A stretch of DNA of 41,998 bases from a virus. The stretch covers positions 1 through 41,998 of IMG/VR virus record IMGVR_UViG_3300031787_010453, one strand, 5' to 3'. The translations under genes were made by a program, and so were the position numbers. Below the pieces are notes generated by a model. It was not told where the DNA came from. It saw only the letters and a program-made list of their open reading frames with translations, and did not search any database. Below, piece after piece: positions 15,728 through 24,260 of the stretch (the stretch's first letter is position 1; each line of letters starts with the position of its first letter).

Positions 15728-16288
15728 ATGAAATCTTTACAAGAAATTTATGAAAATTATTCTACTCCTGTCGGAGACGGTGATAAAGGAACACTACATA
15801 GCTATATACCCATTTACTCAGAACTTTTAGAAAAATATAGAAAAAATTCTAATTTTTTAGAAATTGGTGTTTCACTTGGTTATTCTATGAAAATGTGGAT
15901 CGATTATTTTATTGAATCTGAAATTATTGGTATAGAATTAAATCCTCAATATAGTAATCCAAATTGCATGATAAAAGAACTTATGGAAGATTCAAGATGT
16001 GAAATTTGGATAGCGGATGCTACTAGTGATGAAATCATAGATAAAATTGATAATAGACTATTTGATGTTATTATAGACGACGGTAGTCATATGCTTCAAG
16101 ACCAGATAAAATCCTTTCTACTATTGAAATCAAAAATGAAAGAAGGTGGTATCTATATAATAGAAGACATAGAAAATATTTCAAATAGTTCAGATGTTTT
16201 TTATAGCCTACACAATAATTGTGAAATAATTGATAACAGACATATTAAAGGTAGACATGATGACGTACTTGTTATTTATAGATTCTAA
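15728..16288 (+). CDS. SAM-dependent methyltransferase (class I)
   Basis: 186 residues. SAM-binding motif FLEIGVSLGYS (43-53), acidic ribose-binding residue in IIGIELNP (about 66-73), and FDVIIDDGSHM (112-122) as in Methyltransf_24 and cephalosporin-hydroxylase-like enzymes that modify sugars. Separated from the previous gene by a 50-base A-rich gap and followed by a typical A-rich leader before the epimerase. Expected to methylate a sugar of the glycan. Confidence 0.7.
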   Translation: MKSLQEIYENYSTPVGDGDKGTLHSYIPIYSELLEKYRKNSNFLEIGVSLGYSMKMWIDYFIESEIIGIELNPQYSNPNCMIKELMEDSRCEIWIADATSDEIIDKIDNRLFDVIIDDGSHMLQDQIKSFLLLKSKMKEGGIYIIEDIENISNSSDVFYSLHNNCEIIDNRHIKGRHDDVLVIYRF

Positions 16289-16303
16289 AAAATAAAAATA
16301 ATT

Positions 16304-17311
16304 ATGAAAAAAGTTTTGATTACGGGAATAGCTGGACTACTTGGAAGTAGATTAGCAGACTGGATTATTGAAAATAAACCAGAATATGAAATAGTTGGTA
16401 TAGATGATTTAAGTGGTGGATACTTAGAAAATGTCAATAGTAAAGTTAATTTCAAAAAAATTAATTTAGTAAATCAACAAACAGAAGTTAATTCATGTTT
16501 TGAAGAACACAAATTTGATTATGTTTTTCATTTTGCCGCTTATGCTGCTGAGGGTTTATCGCCTTTTATAAGAATGTATAATTACGACAATAATTTAAAA
16601 GCAACTGCTGGTATAGTAAATCAGTGTATAAAACATAATATTAAACGATTAGTATTTACATCTACCTTAGCGGTTTATGGTCACGGCTACGGTGGAATAT
16701 TTGATGAAGAGCAAATACCTAAACCAATCGATCCATATGGTGTGGCAAAGTATGCATGTGAAATGGACATTCAAATTGCGGGAGAACAACATGGTTTAGA
16801 TTGGTGTATCATAAGACCACATAATGTTTATGGGTTAAAACAAAATATCTGGGATAAATATAGAAATGTTTTAGGTATTTGGATGTTTCAGTATTTAAAT
16901 AATGAACCAATGTCAATTTTTGGAACAGGTGAACAAACAAGAGCTTTCAGTTTTATTGACGATAGTTTAGAACCGCTGTGGAATTCCGCAGTAAAAGAAG
17001 AGGCATCTAAACAAATCATAAACTTAGGCGGTATAGAAGAATATTCAATCAATGAAGCTAACACGATTCTAAGAAAGGTAATTGGAGGTGATATAGATAT
17101 ACAATATAAAGAAGCTAGACATGAAGTCAAACATTCGATTCCTACTTTTCAAAAGTCTATAGATATATTAGGATTTGAACATAAAACATCACTAGAGGAT
17201 GGTCTAAATAGAATGTGGAACTGGGCAAAAAATCAACCAATAAGAAGTAGATTTGTTTGGGATGAATATGAAATTGAAAAAGGTATTTACTCCTTCTGGA
17301 AAAATAAATAA
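16304..17311 (+). CDS. NAD-dependent sugar epimerase/dehydratase (extended SDR)
   Basis: 335 residues. Glycine motif GIAGLLGS (8-15), HFAAYAAEG (76-84), Ser120/Thr121 in TSTLAVYG, and Tyr145-x3-Lys149 (YGVAK). The architecture is that of UDP-glucose 4-epimerase-like enzymes; the C-terminal substrate-binding half (GTGEQTRAFSFIDD) fits too. Specific substrate not assignable from sequence. Adds a second nucleotide-sugar route beside GDP-fucose. Confidence 0.8.
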   Translation: MKKVLITGIAGLLGSRLADWIIENKPEYEIVGIDDLSGGYLENVNSKVNFKKINLVNQQTEVNSCFEEHKFDYVFHFAAYAAEGLSPFIRMYNYDNNLKATAGIVNQCIKHNIKRLVFTSTLAVYGHGYGGIFDEEQIPKPIDPYGVAKYACEMDIQIAGEQHGLDWCIIRPHNVYGLKQNIWDKYRNVLGIWMFQYLNNEPMSIFGTGEQTRAFSFIDDSLEPLWNSAVKEEASKQIINLGGIEEYSINEANTILRKVIGGDIDIQYKEARHEVKHSIPTFQKSIDILGFEHKTSLEDGLNRMWNWAKNQPIRSRFVWDEYEIEKGIYSFWKNK

Positions 17312-17317
17312 TACATT

Positions 17318-17998
17318 ATGTTAGATTTAAGAATGATAGACATAATAGCAGTTTCATCAGATAAACCAATTGAAACTATAAGATCGTTACGATATTCAAC
17401 AAAAAATGTAAAGTTTGGAAATATTAAATTTTTGACACATTGTGAAAAAGAAGAAATTAAAGTTGATACGGAAGGAATTGAAATTGTAAAAATTGATGAA
17501 ATAAAATCACATAGAGAATACAATGATTTTTGTTTGAGATTAAATGATTATACACAAAATGATTTTATTTTAATAGTTCAGAATGATAGTTTCATAACAA
17601 ATCCAGAAAAATGGACAAATGAATTTTTAAAATATGATTATATAGGAGCACCTTGGACCGTTCAACAATCTTTAGATTGGGGTATTCCAAATAGAGTTGG
17701 TAACGGTGGATTTTCTCTTAGAAGTAAAAAATTTTTAGAATACTCTTCTATTTTTAAAAGTTGTAATGGTGCTAATGAAGACGGATTTCTAACTAATTTC
17801 ACTCTCAACTATGCCAAAAAATATGGTATAAATTACGCACCAGTTGAATTAGCGCAATTATTCTCTATTGAAAAAATAGAAGAAGGTAAAAATTATGACC
17901 CAAGTCAACATTTTGGTTTTCATGGCAATCATATTTATAAAATAGCAGAAGAATATTTTAAAGAATATAGTAGTCACATAAAACGTACTAAATCATAA
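17318..17998 (+). CDS. DUF5672-like glycosyltransferase
   Basis: 226 residues. FILIVQNDSF (83-92), YIGAPW (108-113) and GNGGFSLRS (128-136) are the typical DUF5672 landmarks, a GT-A related group found in glycan clusters. The start is ATG 17318; a second ATG at 17333 (MIDIIAV) is equally plausible because the strand IDIIAV is normally close to the N-terminus. Last plus-strand gene of the island; it overlaps the convergent minus-strand gene by 11 bases. Confidence 0.65.
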   Translation: MLDLRMIDIIAVSSDKPIETIRSLRYSTKNVKFGNIKFLTHCEKEEIKVDTEGIEIVKIDEIKSHREYNDFCLRLNDYTQNDFILIVQNDSFITNPEKWTNEFLKYDYIGAPWTVQQSLDWGIPNRVGNGGFSLRSKKFLEYSSIFKSCNGANEDGFLTNFTLNYAKKYGINYAPVELAQLFSIEKIEEGKNYDPSQHFGFHGNHIYKIAEEYFKEYSSHIKRTKS

Positions 17999-18602
17999 CA
18001 TTTTTGGCACTTTCATAAAATTCACTTTTAATATTTATAAATACATCATGGTGATTATTAATTGATTTTATTTTTTCAAAGCCATATTTATTTAAATAAT
18101 CAAAATTTGTGGGAGTGCCATTAAAATTATGTATTTCAACAATTATAAGATGTATGAATGTATTTTTAAAATTTATACCTTCAATTACTTCATTTTCATA
18201 ACCTTCAACATCTAAACTTAAAAAGTGAACCTCATTAATATCATTTTTTGATAGTAATGAATCAAGTGTTTTGCATTTATATTTTGTTGGGTTCCAATGA
18301 GTTGATAAATTATTATTTATAATTCCTCCTATCATATAGTGTGAAAAATCACCTTCAATTTCATCGTAAATATAGTTACTACTGACTAGAACATAATTTT
18401 CTAGTATAGTTTTTGGTCTATCTGAAGAATAAATTGAGTTAAAATCCGTTTTAGGCTCTACGACTAATCCTGACCATCCATTTTTTTCAAGTAAAAAGGT
18501 ATTGTTTTGATCGACAGGATGTGATCCACCAGCCTCAACAAATATTTTATTATTTCCAAAAATATTCAAAACGATACTATCTAAATTATTTTGTGCTGCC
18601 AT
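17988..18602 (-). CDS. FkbM-family methyltransferase
   Basis: 204 residues. IFVEAGGSHPVDQNNTFLLE (20-39) is the SAM-binding start, VVEPK the second acidic strand, and FLSLDVEGYENEVIEGI the FkbM signature. FkbM enzymes O-methylate sugars and polyketides. It ends the minus-strand glycan operon that starts at 23603 and meets the plus-strand operon tail to tail with an 11-base overlap and no visible terminator. Confidence 0.8.
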   Translation of the reverse strand: MAAQNNLDSIVLNIFGNNKIFVEAGGSHPVDQNNTFLLEKNGWSGLVVEPKTDFNSIYSSDRPKTILENYVLVSSNYIYDEIEGDFSHYMIGGIINNNLSTHWNPTKYKCKTLDSLLSKNDINEVHFLSLDVEGYENEVIEGINFKNTFIHLIIVEIHNFNGTPTNFDYLNKYGFEKIKSINNHHDVFINIKSEFYESAKNVMI

Positions 18603-18628
18603 TATTAATTATTTTTTTTATTTTTTTT

Positions 18629-19402
18629 TTATTTGAACCAGTAAATTCCACATCTGTCTACATTCTTAATTTCTGATGTAATTTTTTTTGATTCTCTAAA
18701 ATCATGAACACATTTTTTACAACCATCAAGACAATAGTCGTCAATAATTATTGGCGCGCCATCAACAACTTTATCATACAAACTATAAAAAACATCATGA
18801 GTAGACTCATACATGTCACCATCCATTCTTAGAAGTGATATTTTATTGATATTATGATTATCTGGTAAAGTTTCTCCGAAAAATCCTTCAATAAAAATAA
18901 CGTTCTCATCGAGGCAATCAAAAAGACTAAAATTTGATTTTACATCTTGTAAAGAAACAGAAAGTGATTTATAGGTATGATGTAAATCACCATAATCTGC
19001 TTCAAATTTTCCGCTAGGTGGTGGTAATCCTTTGAAAGAATCACAAACAAAAACCTTTTTATCTAAGTTGTATAATTTACAATAGTATTTCATAAAAATA
19101 GTCGCGCCACCTCTCCAAACTCCAGTTTCTATTAAATCTCCTTCAATTTGATTAATTCTAACAAAATCTAACAACTGATGTAGATTTTCTAATCTTTTTA
19201 AACCAATCATAGTAAAGCCATTAACAGGTTCATCCATACCCTCAATTCTATTAGTCGGAACTTCAATAATTTTTTCTAAAATATTTTTATCAGGTATTAT
19301 ACCTTCATTAAAAAAAAGATTTAAATGATTTTTATCAACAACACAACCTAAAAGTATGTATTTCAAAAAATCTAATTTTTCTTTTATAATAATTTCATTC
19401 AT
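18629..19402 (-). CDS. TylF/macrocin-type O-methyltransferase
   Basis: 257 residues. GDLIETGVWRGGATIFM is the SAM motif; VFVCDSFKGLPPP, VIFIEGFFGETLP, LRMDGDMYESTHD and APIIIDDY follow in the order of the TylF family, including the metal-binding acidic residues. It would O-methylate a sugar hydroxyl. The preceding and following genes are also methyltransferases, so three lie in a row. Confidence 0.85.
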   Translation of the reverse strand: MNEIIIKEKLDFLKYILLGCVVDKNHLNLFFNEGIIPDKNILEKIIEVPTNRIEGMDEPVNGFTMIGLKRLENLHQLLDFVRINQIEGDLIETGVWRGGATIFMKYYCKLYNLDKKVFVCDSFKGLPPPSGKFEADYGDLHHTYKSLSVSLQDVKSNFSLFDCLDENVIFIEGFFGETLPDNHNINKISLLRMDGDMYESTHDVFYSLYDKVVDGAPIIIDDYCLDGCKKCVHDFRESKKITSEIKNVDRCGIYWFK

Positions 19403-19408
19403 CTTCTG

Positions 19409-19990
19409 TTATTTTTTTTTAAGTATTGTTAAGCCATTGTTATTAGTAAATCTTTCATGAATTTTCCAATTTTTACCCTTTTCAGTATCTAAAAAATCTA
19501 CAATTGCATTCCATAAACCTTGATTTTTTTGTTCTTTATTTTTTATCTCATTACTAGCATGTTGATATATTGCTTCGTCTATATATTCAAAAGACGTTGT
19601 ATCGTGTAAAATTATATATTTAGAACATTTATCAGAGTGAAGTTGTAGTTCATAGAAAAGTTGATTATATGTATGTAAAGTATCAATAAAAAGTAAATCA
19701 GTTTCTTCAATTTCAATTTTTAATACATCTGCTGTAATGAATTGATACTCTATTTTATATTCGTTTGCTAATTGAATGACATTATTAATTTTTGGATCTC
19801 TTAAAATATCATAACTTATCATTTTTTTTGGATTTGAAAGTAATAATGGCCATGTTGAAGATACCCATCTCACACCCATCTCAGTTATATGTTCACATTC
19901 ACATGCGTATTTTAATAGAGTTGGTAAATGCTCATTTATATCAGAAATATTCCTACACTCGTTTTCATAAATTACTTTAATTTTTTCCAT
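19409..19990 (-). CDS. SAM-dependent methyltransferase-like protein
   Basis: 193 residues. HITEMGVRWVSSTW (about 34-47) in the SAM-motif position, MISYDILRD as second strand, ADVLKIE, and LLFIDTLHTYNQL with the D-x-x-H pattern of Methyltransf_24-like enzymes. The glycine motif is degenerate (EMGVRWVSS), so activity is less certain. Overlaps the next upstream gene by 14 bases. Confidence 0.65.
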   Translation of the reverse strand: MEKIKVIYENECRNISDINEHLPTLLKYACECEHITEMGVRWVSSTWPLLLSNPKKMISYDILRDPKINNVIQLANEYKIEYQFITADVLKIEIEETDLLFIDTLHTYNQLFYELQLHSDKCSKYIILHDTTSFEYIDEAIYQHASNEIKNKEQKNQGLWNAIVDFLDTEKGKNWKIHERFTNNNGLTILKKK

Positions 19991-20645
19991 CGTTTTTATA
20001 ATTTTTATATAATTCTTTCATTATAGATATATCTATATCTCTATTATTGTCATTTTTACATCTGTAATGATAACACTTTGTATGTATTAAGCTTAAATCA
20101 ATTCCTTTTGTGATACTAACTCTATCACCTTCAATTAGAGAAATATTATTTTTTACCAATATCTTACCAATAGATACATCTTCAATAAGTGAATGGTCCC
20201 AATTATTTTTGTTTTTTACTATTGTTTTAACAACATCTCTTGATAAAATACTTCCACCACCAGAACAAAATTTAATACCATTATGAACTCCGATTACACC
20301 ACAACAAAATTTTTCTCTTGGTTTATCAATTAAAAAGTCCTTTAACATATTTTTATTTAAATAAGATGAGCAATTCATTTTAAAAACATAATCAAATTCA
20401 AAATTAGCTAAAACATATTCTAATGATTGTATCACCTTATGACCTAGGTGAGACATACCGTCTGGTGAAGTTGTAAACAACTCATCTCCAATCAAAACTA
20501 TATCTTCATTATCGCCTTTACCATAGTAATATATAGTTTGAAAACCATCAACTATTTCACTATCCCAAGTCTCTCTTACGGTTCTTACAAGTCTTTCGTA
20601 AATTGAATTATCTTTAACAGATAAAACCATTATTAGTATTTTCAT
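19977..20645 (-). CDS. GT31/Fringe-like glycosyltransferase
   Basis: 222 residues. TVRETWDS near 23-30 and FCSGGGSILSRDVV (127-140) match the galactosyltransferase/Fringe pattern (R-x-T-W and F-x-S-G-G-G). The position expected to carry DDD reads KMNCSSY (89-95), so the metal-binding acidic motif is missing. It may be inactive, use another metal site, or be a related family. Overlaps neighbours on both sides. Confidence 0.55.
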   Translation of the reverse strand: MKILIMVLSVKDNSIYERLVRTVRETWDSEIVDGFQTIYYYGKGDNEDIVLIGDELFTTSPDGMSHLGHKVIQSLEYVLANFEFDYVFKMNCSSYLNKNMLKDFLIDKPREKFCCGVIGVHNGIKFCSGGGSILSRDVVKTIVKNKNNWDHSLIEDVSIGKILVKNNISLIEGDRVSITKGIDLSLIHTKCYHYRCKNDNNRDIDISIMKELYKNYKNDGKN

Positions 20646-21387
20646 AACTATTAATTATTTTGTGATAAAGTTCTTCAGTCAAGTTAAGTTCTTTAAATTG
20701 ATTCCAGTCATCTATTACTATAAATGGAAATTTATTTTCATAGAAGCTCATATTTATACTTCTTGTAACAATTGGAATACTTTTCAAGTAAAAAGACTCC
20801 CATGTTTTATGACAATCTATTCCGTTACCGTTAGGCGATATCACAAAAAAACTTTTAGAAATATTTCTGAGATATGTTTCAAAATCCACTCTATTAGAAT
20901 TTAGTATAGGATAAACGCAAGATAAACATTTACTTCTCTCGATGATATTGGTATTAATGTCTAAATTACAATAGATTAAATTTTCTTTTTTATTATTTTC
21001 AGAGATTATTTTTTTTATTATATCTACATTTCCATGTGGCCACCTTTTATTTGCTATACCAATTGGTATTGATTCTAATTTATCATGATAGGTGTTAATA
21101 TTTTGGCCAAACCATCTTAATAAAAATTTATTATCAATAATACTATTATATTTAGAATCTATGCACAAATCACTATTATGTGTATAGAGAATAAAATTTT
21201 TATTAATTTTTTGTAGTATATGTGATTCAAATTCAAATAAAAGATCAGTTTTGACAAAAATTTTCATACCATCAAACTGATTTATATTATCTATAGTAAA
21301 TTTACTAAACTCATCATATATATAATCACAATTTTTTCTATAACCCATTCCAGTTATAAAAGGAGTTGAGTCATCCGTTACTAACAT
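20614..21387 (-). CDS. Exostosin-like glycosyltransferase (GT-B type)
   Basis: 257 residues. The C-terminal donor-site signature FVISPNGNGIDCHKTWES (181-198) followed by LKSIPIV (201-207) is typical of exostosin/GT47-like and related bacterial transferases. N-terminal half has the less conserved acceptor domain (SIPIGIANKRW, about 106-116). 32-base overlap with the gene downstream and 7 bases with the one upstream show compact operon packing. Confidence 0.65.
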   Translation of the reverse strand: MLVTDDSTPFITGMGYRKNCDYIYDEFSKFTIDNINQFDGMKIFVKTDLLFEFESHILQKINKNFILYTHNSDLCIDSKYNSIIDNKFLLRWFGQNINTYHDKLESIPIGIANKRWPHGNVDIIKKIISENNKKENLIYCNLDINTNIIERSKCLSCVYPILNSNRVDFETYLRNISKSFFVISPNGNGIDCHKTWESFYLKSIPIVTRSINMSFYENKFPFIVIDDWNQFKELNLTEELYHKIINSYENTNNGFIC

Positions 21388-22097
21388 ACAATATTTATTA
21401 ATTTTTCTATTTCCGATTTATAAGTTGTATACGGTCTAAGTGAGTGACAATCTATGTAATGTCCTTTTTTTAATGACTCTTCATCATATACCCAATAAAC
21501 TCTATCGATTCTATTTAAAGCCATCCCAAATTTCCAACCTCTATTTATAAGTATTATTTTATTCTTTTTTTCAAATTCATTTACACATTTACCAAAATAA
21601 AGCTCATCAGTGTCCCAACCTTGTTCAAATTTTGACAACCTATCACAATATTCATTAAATTCACAATTCAAATCCAAAATATCATAAAATATTTTACCCT
21701 TACCAACGTTATAACAAAGTGGATATCTGTCTTTAGAATAAGCATCAGAACTAAGTATAGCTAAGGCATCATCATCTACTTTATTTACAATGTTATTAAA
21801 ATAATAATGACTAAGTGGTAGCATATCTATATCAGATGTAATACAAACGTTTTCTAAGTAATACTTTGTGATATACATTCTTACTATCTGTGATTGAAAT
21901 TCTGTAGAGTGACCCTCAACTGATTTTATTTCATGTATTATATGATCACCATTATCAGTAACTAAATTTTTATCGGATATTAAAACTAGTATAGGTTTTA
22001 TTTTAATCAGATTAATCCACAGATCTCTGACTATAGGCCAGAAATCTAAATACATAGGATTACTATCAGAAGACACTATAGCATAATCAATTTTCAT
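21381..22097 (-). CDS. Glycosyltransferase, GT-A with DxD
   Basis: 238 residues. ITSDIDMLPL (87-95) holds the DxD (Asp89, Asp91) metal site. KIDYAIVSSDSN at the N-terminus and WDTDELYFGK downstream complete a GT-A-like layout. A closing GWKFGMALNRIDR and a His-containing C-terminus follow. Donor unknown. Overlaps both neighbours. Confidence 0.65.
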   Translation of the reverse strand: MKIDYAIVSSDSNPMYLDFWPIVRDLWINLIKIKPILVLISDKNLVTDNGDHIIHEIKSVEGHSTEFQSQIVRMYITKYYLENVCITSDIDMLPLSHYYFNNIVNKVDDDALAILSSDAYSKDRYPLCYNVGKGKIFYDILDLNCEFNEYCDRLSKFEQGWDTDELYFGKCVNEFEKKNKIILINRGWKFGMALNRIDRVYWVYDEESLKKGHYIDCHSLRPYTTYKSEIEKLINIVC

Positions 22098-22836
22098 TTA
22101 TACAATCTATTTTTTTAAAATTATTTATACCCATAGTTAATGCCAAATAGCTAACATTTGAATAGCAGTATAAAAAATAATTTGAATTAGATAATAAATA
22201 TGCATCTATCAACATTTCTTTATTGATTTTAGTTCTATTTTCTATAAAATGTATTGGTTTGCCATCTAAACTAATTGTTTTATCATTTCGGTGCCTAACA
22301 ATATTTCCAAATTTTGAAATAATATTATTTAAATAAAAAATATCATCAGTTGCTAAAAAAATATTATCTATAATATTGGTTGATAACATTTTTTCTATTT
22401 TTAGATAAATTGTTTCTAAGTTAGGAGTTGGTATTTCAGAATTTTTATCAGTTCCTCTTATATGTATTGATAGCGTTTTGTCGTTAATATACTTTTTCTT
22501 TTCTAATTCAAAATATTCAATATTTTTTATTTTGAAAAACATATTAAAGATTTTATTTTTTTCTTTAACAAGTTCAACATCACATAAAACGTGCGCATTG
22601 CTTGGATTAGGATATCCAGAAATATCATAAAATTTTTCTAAATCATAGATATACTCAGATACGTCATCTATTTTTTTAGTTTCAAAGATATCAAGAATCT
22701 CATCGTTTTCAATAAGAATATCATCGTTTTTAAAATTCTCGTAATGGTACTTACATACGTTTATTGTATTATTTAGTATTGCACCAAAACCAGCTTTTCT
22801 TTTACTCATACCACTTGCTTTATAAAAACTTTTCAT
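22087..22836 (-). CDS. Fucosyltransferase-like protein (GT23/NodZ superfamily)
   Basis: 249 residues from ATG 22836, which overlaps the upstream stop as ATGA; a slightly longer frame from TTG 22842 is less likely. HIRGTDK (125-131) is the GDP-fucose-binding motif H-x-R-x-T-D of alpha-1,6- and O-fucosyltransferases. NIFLATDD and LSNSNYFLYCYSNVSYLAL match the later donor-site strands of that superfamily. With the GT10 enzyme it gives two candidate users of the GDP-fucose made upstream. Confidence 0.65.
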   Translation of the reverse strand: MKSFYKASGMSKRKAGFGAILNNTINVCKYHYENFKNDDILIENDEILDIFETKKIDDVSEYIYDLEKFYDISGYPNPSNAHVLCDVELVKEKNKIFNMFFKIKNIEYFELEKKKYINDKTLSIHIRGTDKNSEIPTPNLETIYLKIEKMLSTNIIDNIFLATDDIFYLNNIISKFGNIVRHRNDKTISLDGKPIHFIENRTKINKEMLIDAYLLSNSNYFLYCYSNVSYLALTMGINNFKKIDCINEN

Positions 22837-23603
22837 TTGCAATATTTTTTTAAAATTTGCCAGAAATCCGGATGTCTTTTATTATTATCATCAAAAACAT
22901 CACCAACAAATTCATAGTTTTTTCTGACTGACGGAAATGATTTTATTTCGGATCCGTAATTAATATTAAATTCAGAATGTTCTAAAGATATATCTTTAAT
23001 TATTGGATAAATTATTTGACCTAAGAAGTCTTGGTCTTCTGCATGATATTTACCTTTATGAGGCCACTTCTTCCAATGTGACAAATATTCATCTATATTA
23101 CTGATAACTTTATTTCTAGCACCCCACATACCAGATAATATTGGTACTTGATGATATGGATGGTCTCTCATAATATGAAAATCTTTATCAGATTCAATCC
23201 ATTCATTCACTGCATCAACTTCTCTTTGAGATAATCTTGAGTCACAATCACGAGATAATATGATATTAACATCAGTATCTTTTAGAGCTAAAAATCTCCA
23301 GTAAAGACCAGAGTGATTAAATCTCACATCAATATTATTAAAAATATCATTATTATTTTTTTGCATTAAGACAACCTCAACATTATCACCTTTGATAGTC
23401 TCAACTAATTCTTTTTTTGAATCTTTGTCAATATAAAATCTACAAATCCAACCAGGATAATATAAATTAGCTAATTCTATATTTTTGAGAGCACCTGTCC
23501 AATAAATTGGATTATTACCCCATAAAGAAAATGTAATAATGTTATTCAAAATACTAATAAAATTTTTGAAATCAAATATAGTTGATAAATGATTAAATTT
23601 CAT
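22833..23603 (-). CDS. Glycosyltransferase, GT-A with DxD
   Basis: 256 residues, first gene of the minus-strand glycan operon. IILSRDCDSRLS (114-125) carries the DxD (Asp119, Asp121). IMRDHPYHQVPILSGMWG and YHAEDQDFL fit the acceptor/catalytic half, where the E-D-Q acidic cluster would be the base. TATATAATATATG covers the start codon region, an imperfect match to the late motif. Donor unknown. Confidence 0.65.
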   Translation of the reverse strand: MKFNHLSTIFDFKNFISILNNIITFSLWGNNPIYWTGALKNIELANLYYPGWICRFYIDKDSKKELVETIKGDNVEVVLMQKNNNDIFNNIDVRFNHSGLYWRFLALKDTDVNIILSRDCDSRLSQREVDAVNEWIESDKDFHIMRDHPYHQVPILSGMWGARNKVISNIDEYLSHWKKWPHKGKYHAEDQDFLGQIIYPIIKDISLEHSEFNINYGSEIKSFPSVRKNYEFVGDVFDDNNKRHPDFWQILKKYCK

Positions 23604-23660
23604 ATATTATATACATTTTATAATTTAAGTTTATACAATGTTTATAAATTGATAGAAAAT

Positions 23661-24260
23661 TTAAATTTTCTGAATGATTGTAGGAATAACTCCTAATTCT
23701 AAAACTTTACTTCTATTCAATAAGAATTCAATTTCATAGAAATTAAAGTTAAATGACAATGTAAATTCTTTTGCATTTACTTTTTGTTGTGAATAGTTAA
23801 AGGTGTTTTCACTTACACCTTTTAATATAATTTCATAGAATTTTATTACATATATTGCATCTCTGTGAATATCTACACAAGTAATTGTAAATGGTGTTAA
23901 ATATTGGTTTTCGACATCTAAGTAATGTTTTGATAGTATATCAAACATTAACCAGTAATTTAAATCAGAATCTACAGATCTGAATGTAACTGTAAGCTCT
24001 CTAGTACTTATTATATCCTGTATGTTTTTTGCAGGTTTAAAACTTCTTTCTTTACCTCTAATAAGCATTTGCTTAGGCATCTCAAAACTCATACCTGGAA
24101 AATTTACACTTTTAATTGTAGAGTTCAAATAATCAATTATATTTTCATATTGAATCCAGTTTTTTTCCAATATAGGTTGGTAAGTTTCTATAAGTGCCGG
24201 TGGAATAAAATTCACCGGTAAGTTAAAAATAAATTGACTATTTTGACTACTTAATCTCAT
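23661..24260 (-). CDS. Tail-tube-fold structural protein (gp19/gp54-like)
   Basis: 199 residues. VNFPGMSFEMPKQ followed by RTF-like ERSFKPAKN, RELTVTFRSVDSD, a helix WLMFDIL and a final beta segment EFTLSFNFNFYEIEF follow the order of T4 gp19 tail-tube and gp54 tube-initiator proteins (beta-strand pair, long helix, beta pairs). Sequence identity is low, so gp19 versus gp54 versus another baseplate tube protein is open. Overlaps the large structural gene upstream by four bases, so both are part of a virion operon. Confidence 0.5.
   Translation of the reverse strand: MRLSSQNSQFIFNLPVNFIPPALIETYQPILEKNWIQYENIIDYLNSTIKSVNFPGMSFEMPKQMLIRGKERSFKPAKNIQDIISTRELTVTFRSVDSDLNYWLMFDILSKHYLDVENQYLTPFTITCVDIHRDAIYVIKFYEIILKGVSENTFNYSQQKVNAKEFTLSFNFNFYEIEFLLNRSKVLELGVIPTIIQKI

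Noticed and set aside
17988-17998. Bidirectional terminator between the convergent glycan operons
   Set aside because: The genes overlap by 11 bases and no stem-loop with T tract is visible.
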